Assembly: GCA_030544235.1 (NCBI GenBank)
Contig: CM060484.1
Coordinates: 14,491,031-14,555,030, forward strand
Direction: 5' to 3'
Source: Lepturacanthus savala
Taxonomy: Eukaryota > Chordata > Actinopteri > Scombriformes > Trichiuridae
DNA length: 64,000 nucleotides
The position numbers were made by a program, and so were the translations under genes. Shown one piece after another: positions 47,517 through 60,522 of this stretch (position 1 is its first letter; every line of letters starts with the position of its first letter). The notes below the pieces were generated by a model. The model was not told the origin of the DNA, made no database searches, and worked only from the letters and a program-made list of their open reading frames with translations.

Positions 47517-48770
47517 TCGTGCGCCACTGGTCTCATTGAGGAAACCACGTGAGCGTCTTGTGGATGTCACACCTGCAACGGAGTTGCACATATGATTCGA
47601 CGTTTAGAGTTTTCAGGGCCTGTATTTTGTTATGTTCCCAGTTTAATATTTTAACTTCCACTGTTTAGAAAAATGTGCTTTTATGGTCCAAAAGCACCTG
47701 GTTGTTCTCCAAACACCCAGGAAAATTGCAAGGGTCCATTATAATGTATGTAACATCCACGCATGTATAAAAATAAGAGCTTAACGATTTAAAAAATAAA
47801 TGAATAAATAAAATTTCAAATTGATTCATGATTTTCTTTAAATCAAGTTTCAATGCACATTTTTGAGCATTACACAAATTTACATCATACCAATAAACAA
47901 ATGTCATAACTCTAATGCAAGAATGAAAACTGAAGATGATATTAACAAGAAACATACTACACATACATGGAGTGCCTGAGCAACAGGCATCTATGTTTTA
48001 CCTTAAGTAAATAAGTAGAGAAATAAAAGTCTTAATTTATAGTAGTGCAAGATCAGGGAGGTCACGTGTGAAATAGTTGATGAAAACAAAACCTAGAAAG
48101 CAGCAGCAAAAAAAAATCACAGCTTTGTCGATCTCAAAAGTTATACTTATCTAGTGTTTAACTGCTGTCATGTGCCATTTTTAATTCTTCTACTATATGT
48201 ATGTAGGCAGAAGTCTGCATATAGTTTTTATTTTTAAAAAATCAACCGGTTGATTTGTGCCTTTCCCACCAGACCTCTTGTCTGGCATGTTCTTCTTTGT
48301 GCAACATGTCTCTCATTATGTCTCTTATGTTATGCTTAGGTTATGCAAGTTAACCCTGTGCAGCAATCCCCTCCAACCAAAACGCCCGTACTCTCATGAT
48401 TGGCTAGTGCTGTCTGAAATGTCCCGCCCCTCAGAGGGCTGCGGTCACTGGGAGAAACAGAAGTCAGGTACAAGCACTCTGGAAGGAGAGGGAGGTACAT
48501 GGATCCAGGGGTGGATACTATTACCTTCTACTCCTGTTGTTGCATAACCAGAGCCATTTCTAAAGGGCTCGTGTTCAGCCAGGTTCCAGCAACATTACAG
48601 AGGAGGTCACAGTACAACAGAATGAGTGGGTGGTCTTCTTTCATATTTTGTGTGTTAGCAGCAACACATAGGACAGTATTAATTAAACACCTATACCTTC
48701 TTATAATCAAAAAGCAATTAAAATCTTACTTTACACTTTTGGGGACCTTTAAACTAGAGCTAATTAGAAT

Positions 48771-49021
48771 AAACAGACCGTTGTCATGGCAAACATATTG
48801 ATGTGAAATAGTAGGTAACAGATGGTACCAGGGATACCAATTAAGGCTCTTTTCCATTCAGGTCAACTAGAGTCAGGCTGCTGCTGTTGTGCATGTTGGC
48901 TCAATGGAAAAACTCTGCTACGCTACATGGAACAGAACTTTAATTATCTTAGTATCTTTGGTATCACCTGCACTTATCTATGATTTCATGTCAACATGGC
49001 TGCTGTGAGAAAGGTCTATTG
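48771..49021. mobile_element. Palindromic MITE, copy A
   Basis: About 250 bp whose two arms are roughly complementary over about 75-80 bp (left AACAGACCGTTGTCATGGC, right end GCTGTGAGAAAGGTCTATTG; inner arm part TACCAATTAAGG pairs with a TAATTATCTTAGTA region). The centre has TTCCATTCAGGTCAACTAG and TGTGCATGTTGGCTCAATGG. No coding capacity. Confidence 0.7.
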
Positions 49022-49254
49022 TAGAGATGGAGAACTTAAATATTGTTTTTCCACCAATCCACGATTGTTGTTAAACCAACAATAAACAAAAAAACTATGT
49101 CCAGACATTTAAAATTAAATCACTAGGTTCAGTGTTGTTTTGATAAACGAGCCATGCACACATAGGGCACCAGTCCAAATAAATGAAGGCGATTATTGTT
49201 CAAGAAAAGCAAAAAGGGAGAAAAAAAGAGGCAAAATGACTTATTGAGTGTGAA

Positions 49255-49256
49255 AT

Positions 49257-49308
<52 letters not shown>
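49255..49308. repeat. (TA)n microsatellite
   Basis: About 26 TA units with one irregular step near 49265. Confidence 0.95.
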
Positions 49309-49469
49309 TTGATGGTCATACAATTAGAAAAAAAAGGTGACTTATATTGTATCGTGACAGGGAAAGTACTCAGATAATTTATAATAAGAATAAGTAGTAA
49401 ATATAAGTATCATGAGGAAAAGTACTAAGTATGCAGAATAGTTGTCGGTATTATGTACTTAGGTCATTC

Positions 49470-49510
49470 TACTTTAAGATCAATATATGTAATATATTGA
49501 TCTTAAAGTA
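49470..49510. repeat. Perfect foldback: 19-bp arms, 3-nt loop
   Basis: TACTTTAAGATCAATATAT at 49470-49488, loop GTA, then its exact reverse complement at 49492-49510. Pairing stops sharply at both outer edges. Confidence 0.97.
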
Positions 49511-50104
49511 ATTAACAACAGATTTAAATACATTAAAAAGGGCAAAATTCCCCTTTTAAATTTACCTCATATAGAAATTGTCTTCACTGATGTGACAAAT
49601 ATTAAAATTGACTATTAGGTAGCAATTCAGCAGGGTTCATAGTTTATAATGACTATTATTGAAATTGCATAATGCTAGAAGTGATTTTCACATGTGTCAG
49701 CTCCAAACTGTACCAAGTACTCCCTTTGAACATGGTGCTGTCAGTGGTACAGGTATCTCCTGCTATCATTACAATTAGTTACAGCTAACAAGCTACAGAC
49801 ACACTGGCTGCTCTGAGAAGCTGCAATTGGACACAGCTGCTGCTAAAACGCTTATAATGGCGATGCTACCAATTTAACCCGATGATGTCAAGAGAAAAAA
49901 AGCTCACAGGATCATCAAAAGGGAAAATTAATGTCTGTGGTGTGTTGGACTGTCTGAGGGGCAGGGGCAAAAAAATTAAAAGTGCATCAGCTGTAATAAT
50001 ATATCATCTGTCCTGAACAAATTTCCCTATGTGGACAATAAAGTGTATCCTGCCTAATTATTATGCAGGGGACCAGTGTGCAGAAAGTCATGCTGCATGG
50101 TCAC

Positions 50105-50310
50105 AGGGCGCTTTATCACAATTTGTCCACTGGAAAGGCACCTTAGAGGGCATTTTGTCATATTTGTCACTAGAAAGGCACCCTAGGGGGCATTTTATTC
50201 CTAACATTTTGTCCACTGGAAAGGCTCCTCGGAGGGCACTTTGCACGTTAAGGCCACCGTATGGGGTGCTATCCTGATTTACCCTCTCTCAGTGCCCCCA
50301 AGAGGGCACT
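50105..50310 (+). repeat. Minisatellite-like block, about 45-50 bp period
   Basis: Four to five degenerate units built on TTTGTCCACTGGAAAGGCACC then TAGAGGGCATTTTG (near 50118, 50167, 50209, and decayed at about 50245 and 50290). A CC(T/C)(A/C)(A/G)GAGGGCA(C/T)TTTG core recurs. Confidence 0.75.
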
Positions 50311-53079
50311 TTGTGGTGTTTCAACCCACCCCAACTACCTTCCAGCCTCCAGGTTCATCCCTGTCTGTGTTAGATTACATGACAATACATCCAATGGATG
50401 AGATATTTCAGTCTGGAACAATTAACACTGTTGGAGCCACATTGCTAGAAACAACAATTTACAGAATGAGAATTTACACTGTACTGTAGGTAATTACCAG
50501 CATATATTGTATATATTAATATATTCATCTTTAAATAGATGCTTTATATTTGTTGGACTTAAATAGAGTTTAGAGATCTATCTGTGTCTAGTATCTGCAG
50601 TTTTTTGAATGAATGAATGTCTATTTGAACCATTAGAACCAGCTTTTAGAAAGTCTGTATAAACAAAACTGATAGAAACACTTCCCTTCTATTGCTTTAA
50701 TGAGCAGCATCCAGTAATGTGGTGTACAGAACCCACGCACTCAGTCTTTTCATCGCCACACAAAACTTCAGCTGGCTGTTTACATCACGAGAGAAGATAT
50801 TAGCGCCGATATTTTGCACGTTTGGGGTGGATTATTATGTAACGGCACAAATGTTATCCTAATTGAAACAGGCATCTCTTTTTTGTGCCTTTTCACTCTC
50901 AGCTGGGTTCGTGTTGAATTGGATTAGTTGGCATGCCAACTGTTAATGGGGTAGGGAGGGGTACTGGGAGATAAAAAAAAAAAAAAATGTTGCATAAGAT
51001 TTATGGCTTAAGCAAGTAATACTGATATTGAACAACATGCGAATCACAGATGTCCCGTTCACATGTCGGAGAATAAATATGGCAAAAAATGAATTTACCC
51101 AGCGGAGATTGTACACCACAGAGGAAGATGGATTCATGTACCGTAATTTAGATTTGGCTTAATCTCATCATCGATTTACAGCGTTGTCAAGCTGAAGGAT
51201 AACGCTTTTAAATTAAAAATATATATATATCAAAAATGAGCTGTAGTTATTTTGATTTTCATTCATCAAATTTATGATGGTCAAATGAAATATTACTAGC
51301 ACTCATACTATTATATTGTGTATAAGTATGGTGCACTTAGTTTTAAGCAATCACTAATCAAAAATGGTGGGCCAAATATTTTGCTTCCTGCAAGGTAAAA
51401 TGCATTCCTCATTCCTCTATTGGTCTCATAGGCCCCGCTAAAATTGTATTGTCTCTCTAATATTACATTCAGTCGTCTCTGCTTACAGTCAATACCTCAT
51501 CTGGACATGAACCATTACATGCTCCTACACTGCCAGCCATTGCTTGTGCCACAAATAGCATCAGCCAGCTACAGGATGGCAGCATTGTGTTACAATGCCC
51601 CCCATGACTCCTTTCTGCAAGTCACTCAACATATAGGCAGTTAATCCTTCAGAGAGGCATTGTTTATGCTCACTGCATTTTGAGTAAAGCTTAAAGTGAC
51701 ATTTGGATAAATGATATTGTATCCATTGCACAAGAAGCTGTACTATATCAATCGCAGTCAATTTTGAATATGAACATATCTTCTCACGCAAATCATGTAT
51801 TGTAGTGCCTCTGGAACAACTTGAGACCGAGCTTGATAACCAACACAAATTAAAAATACAAATCTTCCACCTCCCGGGCCAGACGTGACTACTAATTCAC
51901 TTGTCCTCGTTGGGCTCCTGTCCCATGACTGACTGTTTTAATTAAGCCATGATTGGGGCAGGGAAGATGGTAGCGTTGTAATAGGATTGCAAGCTTTGGT
52001 CCGTCTGCAGCTGAGACTATCAGGGTATCATGGCTGAGTCATTGGACAAGGGCCCAGCAGAGGCCAAAGTTGACCTAATCAGCAAAGCCACTAAACAAAT
52101 CAGACCATTAGGGAACTCAGTCAAAAAGATGATTATCATGAAATGATGGGAGACAGGGCTGCACTGCAACCATTAAAATTAGCAACCAAATGTTACTGTA
52201 CAGAATCACAATTCTTCCTTACTAGCAATGTCATTTTTATATGATCATGTGAATAAAAAATTAGATTTAAAAGAATTCTTAGATGTTCATAGACAAATAT
52301 GTTAACCATGAAATTAGAAGACCCGTTGCAATGTAAATACACTTTTAAACATGTTTAAGCTGCATTCCATTTCATTAATTTCATGTATGTCACAACAGGA
52401 TAGTGGGGTGGAACTTAATGCATCAACTAAATGTGTTAACCAGTCACAGGGCACTTGGGATAATGTGACAGCTGGCATTTCCATATCATAATTAGATCCA
52501 CACAGCTTAACCTCTACAGATTAAAGCAACTACGATGCTAAAGATACTAACCTAAGCACATATTCATGAATGAATGGTCATCACAGTTTATCAACACTAC
52601 ATAAGAAGGAGATTATTATGCATCAAAGCTTGAAATTCTAAGTATTTAATGCATTCACCATAAAAAAGTAGCAAAACTATATTACTGAAAAAGGTCAGTA
52701 TGCATATTGACACTATGCAATGCAATAAGGAAATAAAGAACTTTTTTAGAGCTGCAAATATATATATATATATAATTTATAATTATGATTAGAAATGTGA
52801 GTAAGTGAAAAATAATTCATTTGATTAATTACATTTAATTGATTGGGTAATTAGAAAAACAATTTGAGTTTGATTGGCAGTGGCCCTGCAACTTGATTGA
52901 TGTCTATTGACAAACATCTTGTGCAATATCACCTCCTGTTCTGTCTACAATTATTTAATGTTCACTTCTTGGAACGACATATTCTGAACATTTGTATATT
53001 GTAGAGAATGTATATGTAATGTACACACATGCACTAACACACAAATTAATCATTAGCGTCTGTCTGACAAAGCACTGCA

Positions 53080-53285
53080 ATCTCAGTGGCCACAAACACG
53101 GCACCTGTTTGAAGGTCCATTTACTGCAATGTTACCAAACAAGTCAAAGTGGGTCAGAAGCCAGGATTTCTTCCGGATCATTACCAAAATGTAATCATCT
53201 GTTCATGCTACCATTACCAACATTCACTGAAGATTTGATGAAAATCAGGCCAAAACTTTAAGAGATATTTTGCTAACAAACAGAC
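53080..53285 (+). mobile_element. LINE-tail-like dispersed repeat fragment
   Basis: Contains AAGCCAGGATTTCTTCCGGA, GATTTGATGAAAATCAGGCC and ends AGAGATATTTTGCTAACAAA then CAGAC. This end pattern resembles 3' tails of RTE-type LINEs in fish. Recognition by eye only. Confidence 0.4.
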
Positions 53286-56186
53286 ATGTTTTATGAAAAA
53301 AGGAGCGTTCCCAGTTGAGCTAAGACCTGGTGGCTGAACAAGGTGGAGGAGGGTCACAACGATTCTCTGCTGAAATGACAACTGACATGGCAGCTAACAT
53401 GACAGCTGACATGACAGAGAGGAGACCAAATTTGAAGTTTGACAGTTGAGACATGATTGGCTGATAGGAACCATGGCAAGATCTGGTTGGTTTAACAGCG
53501 AGAGTTAACGCCCCTAATCAGCTGATAGGAGCAGCAGGTGAGCAGGGGGGAGAGAGGGAGGGGAGTGACATGAATGAATGATTGATGTCTTGCCTGGTCT
53601 TCCTGCCTGAATTTACACTCAGCTTCATAGGCCTAGACAGTGGATCAGGTGTGTTGATGCACCATTGACAGCCTTTCACCGCCTAATTCCAGATTTGTGG
53701 CATACACAGTGTCCACTTGCTAAGCGTAGTAATCCCAAAGGATTGGCAAGTATTTTTAGTAATGGATTTACTGACGTCCGTTGATCCCTTGATGGGTAGC
53801 GTCTTTCAGAACAGTCATGGAGGAGGAGTGAGATCTCCTGCCTTGCTGAGCAAAGTGTTTAACAGAATGTGTGAAGGCTTCTTAGCCAACCAAGTTGGTT
53901 GGCAAACCCCTTAAAGAAATTAGGATATCTGCATGATTACTAATGTTTCTGATGTGTTCTGTGGTACCCCATGACTCAGGTCCACTGTATGCCTACTGTG
54001 GTAAATGAGACTGTGTGGTGATGTTGATTCCTTAACAGCCCTGGCATGTAGCTTTTCGACTGTTTGTCAAACTTGAATGGAAATTGGATCGTAAAAAAAT
54101 AAGTCGCAAAGTCTTTTTTTATGTCTGCTGACTTATTTGAAACTCACCATCTTGAAAACCAAACAAGGAACTGATGGAGCACTACTCACAATCACTGTAG
54201 ATTATTCCTTTGTGTGCTCAGCAGCGTAGGCTTGTCAGATGGTTCTTTCCTGCTCAGTTTGTTTTATTCCTGGTTTTGCTCCATTTCTCATCTCTACCAT
54301 TCACTCTACAGTACCATACAACAAAGTTAAAAAAAAGGAATCAGTCAGTTTTTAGCCTGATGCCTTGCAATTACCAAAATAACATTTTGGATATAACATA
54401 ACAGAATGTGCCATAATACATTTATCAAACAAATTGTATTTCAAGCCAGACCACTGGCTTAAACGGCTTCTGCTAATGCAAAGATAATTGCTTGGATTCA
54501 TATCATTACACTTTTATGTTTCTGTCCCAAAGAGTCTAGAGGAACAGTTTTTTTTTCTACCTCTTCAAATCTTTTGAAACAATTTCCTCTAGCAACAGGG
54601 GAAGCCTCTTTATTTCCAAACTGAAAAGCCTTCTGTGTTCTTGCTATTATATGAATCATCCTCTACCATTAGCACTGGCTCTCTGTTTCCTTTTGCATGA
54701 CTGCTTTCAATATAATGCTGTATCAGTGTGCATGAATATGACAGCTCTGAGTGTTTTCTCTTTGCAGTGATTTAACCTCACAGTGAATTGGACTTCAAGG
54801 TTTTCTATCTATTATGATTCTCCCTTAAATGAATGTTAAGTCAGTCACATCTGTCATTAGGTGCAATTTCTTGATATTAATGACAGTTCAGGCTAGATTT
54901 AGTTACTTTTCCATGTACAGACTTAAAAATTTTGTTTTAATTTTGCCATGGATAATATTTCTGTGGTTCAATTTTAAACCTCATCAAGTCAGAAATATTT
55001 TGTATACATGTCTCTAAAACAGTGGCTACAGTACATCCTGACTGGCTTAGCATGAGAGCAATCTAAACGTTAATTATGGCTCAAACAAAAAAAAGTAAAA
55101 TTGCCTAAACGTTGAAAGCCAGAGATTTTAGAGGCCGTTGGGAAATCCCATAGTAATCCATGGTGATCTGAAGTACTCTCGCTCCCAGACAGCACAGACC
55201 ACAGCCAGCTGTAGACAAACAAGCGTGCGTGTGTTCGTATTTGTATGTGTGTATAGGTGAGTGCCCGCCTGCATTTGGGGCAGTGAGTGGAGGGAATTAT
55301 TTTAGATGAATTCATAACGTTCTAGGGTAAGAGGATACGATGGAGAAAGAGCCGGAACCCTGTAACAGCGCAGACGTCACTGATTCCGTCATCCACCCTC
55401 TCATTTATCCCCCATTATTTCCTGTCCAACGGCTTCCCTATCGACTATTCCTTTCAACTCATATTTTTAGTAGCGACACTATAGCTGTCCCTTATTTCCA
55501 CCCTTTGCATAATCCTGTTAGCTCTTCCTTTTTCATCTGTCCTCCCTAAACTGCGACCCCTCACTCATCTCTCGTTAGTTTCCCATTCTGTAATGGCGGT
55601 AAGGCTTCCTGTTGTTTTGGTTCTGCTGCCTCAGCAGCACAGCAAGGTTAAATATCCCAAAAGATGAGTGTTCCCTGCAGTGATGTGTAGACACATCACC
55701 ACATACAGTGCCCTCACCTTGGAAGAATGATAGGCTTATATATTTTTCACATACAAACAAGGCACAAAAAAGAAGGAGAGTTGAAAAATGCACTCAAGGC
55801 AGAACTGTAACCCCCAATAAAAGGCAATGACACAGAGGAGCAGCTCTGAGTGTTGCGATAAAGGAGAAGGTCGAGCTCAAAGGTGAACAAAGGTGAGGTC
55901 ACTTCACAGCCACAAAGTCTCTTATCGCTGATCTTTTTCTCCCTTGATTTCAGACCCTCAGGCAGAGCTTAACCCACAGCTGCCCTCAACAAGTTCCACC
56001 AGTCCAATGATTGGTTGGGTTTAGGGTCTGCAAATCCTCATGGATGGCAGGATTTGTATGCAGGGAAAGTGTTGCCAGAGCGGCTCGAGCTGTGACAAGA
56101 AAATCCCTGATGAATGTTTTGAGCCAGGATAAACACATTGTCAGCAATACACATAAAGTACAGCCGAGGCTGATGGGAGCGCCATT

Positions 56187-56260
56187 AAGCAGGGGTGGCC
56201 GAACCTTTTGGATTGTGGGCCACATCCAAAAAAAAATGTCAGGAATGATGGGTCAAACAA
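56187..56260 (+). mobile_element. hAT end-like fragment
   Basis: CAGGGGTGGCCGAACCTTTT with GTGGGCCACAT matches the CAGGGGTG-C-AAAC type of hAT-Charlie terminus. No matching opposite end or target duplication was found. Confidence 0.45.
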
Positions 56261-58193
56261 TATTAAGCGCAGCAGTTTTCAACCAGTTACAATGCAAGAA
56301 AAACTGTGTTTTTTGGCCTGAAAACCCCTGTGCCATTGAAAATTATTTTTCAATTAAAAAAACTACAAGTTTAACGGTTCTTCATGTAGATTTTAGAAAT
56401 TGTTTCTCATTGGTGGTCATGTGTGTATGCTAGCATAGGTATATGCTAGTAGTTAACACTCAGACTGACTCAGCATTTCTTTAGCAAAAGTTGAAGCCTT
56501 AGGTTAACAATGTGTGCATTGTTATACATTTTCAACAAACCTACAAAAAACATTAAAGGTAGCGTGGAGGATCCTGGAAAAACAGTTTGAGTTAGAAAAA
56601 AAAATTCAAAAACCAAAGGTGGTCAAACTTTTGTAGTCAGTCCTCACTGGCTTTTCAAGCAGGCTATTTCCTAACTCCATACTCCAATTGGCTCATGCAT
56701 GCTTTCATTCTTCTCTCATTTTAGTCATTGTGTCCACAGTTTGGTAGGAACAATGATATAGAAATGATGGCCAAAATGATTACAATGAGATCAAAGTTGT
56801 TACCAATTACAATCATCCGTTGTTTGCAGTCCACAGCTGATAAAGCTTCTTTTAGAAAGCTTATTACATTTTGTAATGCAAGGTTGTATCCCTGCAAACA
56901 CTGACCGTTTGTCAAACACAGATCTGTCTTACATTATAAATAATTGCTGAGGCAATTCCAGGGATCCTTTGTTCATGCTGGCTGATTTACAGGTCTTGGG
57001 TCGACACTCAAAATGTCCAGTGTGAGAAAAGCTTATTAACCACATGTAATATTGCCAACTACTGACAGGAACATAGTGGAGAAATGCTCACAGATAATTA
57101 CTAATCACTTCAGAATGATGAGGTTGGACTCAGACCGAGCCGATTTGACAGTCTCATGTGGGCTATCGGACTCCTGATTGTCTTCAGCTTAATGGCTTTA
57201 TTACAGTATGTGCCTCTTTCTTTATCTACATATAGAGACTACTTTCATCAACTGCAAACTGCTTTACGAAGCCTGGGAGTTTTCCTTGTTATCCTGGTTG
57301 GTGTTTACATCCCACCTCAGGCTTGTGTTGCTGTGTTACTCTGATGCTGTCCTACACCTGGGGCTGACCAGATAACCAGCATGGAACCAAAACATGGAGT
57401 TTCATTTTCATTATCATAACAGAGCAAACCTCAGCCATAAAAACCCCACAGTGGACCACTGCTGCCTAATATTGCAGTCTGCTTCATCTTTTCTCAACCT
57501 ATAGGCAGAAACTAAAATATGCAAAATCTGTGGTTAGTCGTAAGTGGAGCTACAAGATTTCCTTTACTGCACTGATTGTTTTAGCATTACCGAAGTTGCA
57601 CCTATAGACCAGGAGGAATTGACACTGTGACATCTTACATCAGCTTTTGTTTGAGGACATGACTGTGACGACAACACCTCTTTCAAGGGACGTGCACAAG
57701 GATCCTGTTCCTGTCCTGCTCATCAATCACTGGCCCTGTGCACACTTGGCACTACAATGCATCTTGGGTGACGTGAACTTTTGGTTATTTAGAAGAACGC
57801 AGATCATTAATGAACAATGAATACTGAAGATCTTGTCGGCATGTCCGGAGATTTAAATAATCAATGAAGTTACACCGCTGTGCCTCGTGCATAAATGCAC
57901 ACAGAGCCTCTCTCAATGGGACGATGCACTTATCGTTTCTGCTGGGGGAATCGATGCAGGTACTTAATTAATGCAAAAACATCTACCTGCCTAGCTACCT
58001 ACTTACCTATCTAGCAACCAGTATAATTTATATTCCAGTTGCTGATTTGAAGATTAAAACAGGAAAAGCACATACTAGATACAAAACCTTATAACAGGGG
58101 TGTCAACCTCGTTTTAGATCTGAACCCACATGGAGGAAAATCTATTACCATGTGGGACGACTGGCTTTTTCTTTGGTTTAATATGCTACAAAA

Positions 58194-58345
58194 TAGAACA
58201 AGGACAGCATCACTATTAAGCATAAAACATTTGAGTTTTTTGAAAATTTTGAGGAAAAAGAACACACAAACACACAATGCCTCAGTGATCCACAGAACTG
58301 TATCACAGACCACAGAACAATATTCAAGGTGTCATTTCTCAGGCA
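58194..58345 (+). repeat. Direct repeat, copy 1, inside the hAT element
   Basis: About 150 bp that recurs at 58511-58656, about 318 bp away. Shared stretches include GAACACACAAACACACAATG and CTCAGTGAT. It lies between the low-coordinate end of the element and the transposase relic. Confidence 0.85.
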
Positions 58346-58510
58346 GAAATGTAGATAAAAATAATGAAATCCTATTCCCAAAACAAATGGAAGAACCACA
58401 GAGTCACAAATCAAGACTAGGTTAAATATACAAATCCAATAAAAACAATAGCACATCAACTTAAAAACATATAAACATAAAGCTGGAGCCTGAGGACAGT
58501 GTGTCCAGAG

Positions 58511-58656
58511 TAGTACAAGCGCAACATCACTATTAATCATAAAACACCTCAAGTTATTTGAAAATTCTGAGGACAAAGAACACACAAACACACAATGTCT
58601 CAGTGATTCACAGTGTATCACAGATTACAGAACTATATTAGGGTGTCTCAGGCAGC
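58511..58656 (+). repeat. Direct repeat, copy 2, inside the hAT element
   Basis: Second copy of the repeat at 58194-58345, with substitutions and small indels. It overlaps the 3' end of the transposase relic, where TGTCTCAGGCAG of this copy matches TTTCTCAGGCAG of the other. Confidence 0.85.
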
Positions 58657-60260
58657 ACTTTAAGTGGGGTTGCATTGTTAATTTGACCCCTGATACCTGG
58701 CATCTTTTAGCTTTCACCAGTGCATCAATATCAGGCGTCACATTCTGACTGACAGCCAACTTAAGAATGTGATTCAAGTGCTCATGTGTGAGCCTTGTTT
58801 TATTTGTGCTCATTCCAGAGAAAAGTCGCTCGCAAAGATATGTTGTTCCAAACATGCTCAACAGTTTTGCATCAAGAGCTGTCAGCTTTGGGTATCCCGG
58901 CAAGAGATTCTGATAAAATGTGTTCAAATTTCCCTTTCAAATCTGAGTCACACTGCAAGTAGTATTTCTAGTTGGATGTTGACGGGCAGATCACAGAGCT
59001 TCACGATGAATGGCGAGCAAAAGGCTTTGAAGTCTTTCTCCAGTTCACCAAAAATCTGAAAGCGTTGCTCAAACTCCTCAAAACGGTCCTGTTATTTTAT
59101 CTTTGAGCCGCTTCATGTCTGCGACATGTTGGATCTTGCACGCATTTTTCACACTGGGGAATTGAGCTGCATCTGAGTTGCATTGGGTTGCGTCTCCCAC
59201 AATGACCAGCTTCAACTTAAAAGAGCATATGCTGCCATAATTCTGCATAACAACTTTGTTGTGCCCTTGCAGCTGTTTGTTCAAGTTATTCAGGTGTTCA
59301 GTAACATCCACAATAAATGCAAGATCCTGAATCCATTCTGCAGAATGAAATTCTAACACTGGTTTGCCCTTTGAACTGTTCAATTTCTTTTTGTAAATCA
59401 AAGAAATGCCTCAGCAGAGCACTTTTAACCACCTTACTTCAATGTGGTATGGCAGGCCATAGATGTAGTGTTTCTCTCTGACAAGGCTGTCAAACTGAAG
59501 GTGATTCAGGCTTCTGGATCGGATGAAATTAACACTTTGGATGACTACCTTCATGACTTGCAACACAAAGCCTCCTGGCGCAAAATACAGTGAAAAGTCC
59601 AAAAATCACACATGTTTTTTTCCTGATTATTAAAGGCGCTGACGTGTGCAGTGAAAATATCAAAATATCAGCTGCTGTCTTTGTATCTGTCATCGGCACC
59701 ATTTCCACCAACTCTTCGGTGACGGTCAATGCCTTATGAAGTCCACGAATGAGGATGGCCATCTGTAATGTCCATGCTTTCATCAATTCAATCCAGGCTG
59801 ATATTTGAAAGAGCCTGGTGCTTTTAAAGGCACACAATCTCCATTTCCTTCATAATGTATGTTTTTACAAATTCACCTTCACTAAATGGTTTTGACGCCA
59901 CTGCGATTTCAGTAGCAATGAGGTAGCTAGCTTTCACTGCAGCGTCACTGATGTCTCGGCTGTGAGTAAAGACTCTTGTTCCTCCAGATCTACCAACAGT
60001 TCATTCATCTTCTCTCTTCTCCACTGTCCTTATTTGTTGGCATGAAGACTCACATAGTGTCAACGAAGGTTATATTCCCTCAGCACTGCAACATGCTGTG
60101 AACACACCAAAGATACAACTTCCCCATTCACTTCGCTGAATAAATAGGAGGATGACCATTTTTCTTGGAACACTCTGCACTCTGCGTTGACTTTTTGACA
60201 GAGACATATTGGGGCAATGACTGTGCCCAAGGACATAATGTTAAAAGTAGAAGCCGAAAT
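58625..60260 (-). pseudogene. Broken hAT transposase (GTF2IRD2/ZBED-like)
   Basis: Coding relic in several frames. The N-terminal part (about 60060-60275) has VNAECRVFQEKW, VVSLVCSQ and LREYNL, the BED-like zinc-finger region of this hAT group. A middle part (59529-59837) has a helical segment with RGLHKALTVTEELVEMVPM. A later part (59078-59401) has FHSAEWIQDLAFIVDVTEHL and LNNLNKQLQG, typical of the hAT domain. The C-terminal part (58625-58927) has YLCERLFSGM and KTRLTHEHLNHIL, the dimerization region, ending near KAKRCQVSG. The pieces are separated by stops and frameshifts, so no full transposase can be made from this copy. Confidence 0.85.
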
Positions 60261-60522
60261 AAATAGCGCGGGCAAAACACAAAGTAGCTCATCCGGACTG
60301 TGTACGCGTGCTTGACCTACTTGCTCTGCCCCGGTATAAACAGTTTGCTATTTCGCCATCCAGTGGACGCAATTGGAACATTTGTTTTAGTGAAAAGTTG
60401 CAGCTCATTTTTATATTTTACAAAATGATCTTGCGGACAGATTAAACCAGTTAGTAGGCCTGATCAGGCCCATGGGCCATACGTTTGCCACCCCTGCCTT
60501 ATAATTCCTGGAACCCTTAAAT

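Larger units (their letters stand above)
47241..58086. other. Region upstream of hcn1 with no recognised gene
   Basis: No exon or RNA gene was recognised. It contains a long GT tract (47421-47514), a palindromic MITE (48771-49021), an AT tract (49255-49308), a perfect foldback (49470-49510), a minisatellite-like block (50105-50310), a LINE-tail-like fragment (53080-53285) and a hAT-end-like fragment (56187-56260). The rest is AT-rich with short chance open frames. Confidence 0.6.
58095..60496 (-). mobile_element. hAT (Charlie-like) DNA transposon, decayed
   Basis: 2,402-bp element with inverted ends CAGGGGTGTCAA at 58095 and, on the other strand, CAGGGGTGGCAAAC from 60496. It is flanked by a perfect 8-bp duplication CCTTATAA (58087-58094 and 60497-60504), the hAT signature. 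It carries a broken transposase on the minus strand and an internal direct repeat near its low-coordinate end. The TIR type and the transposase resemble the hAT group from which GTF2IRD2 and EPM2AIP1-like proteins derive. Confidence 0.92.
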
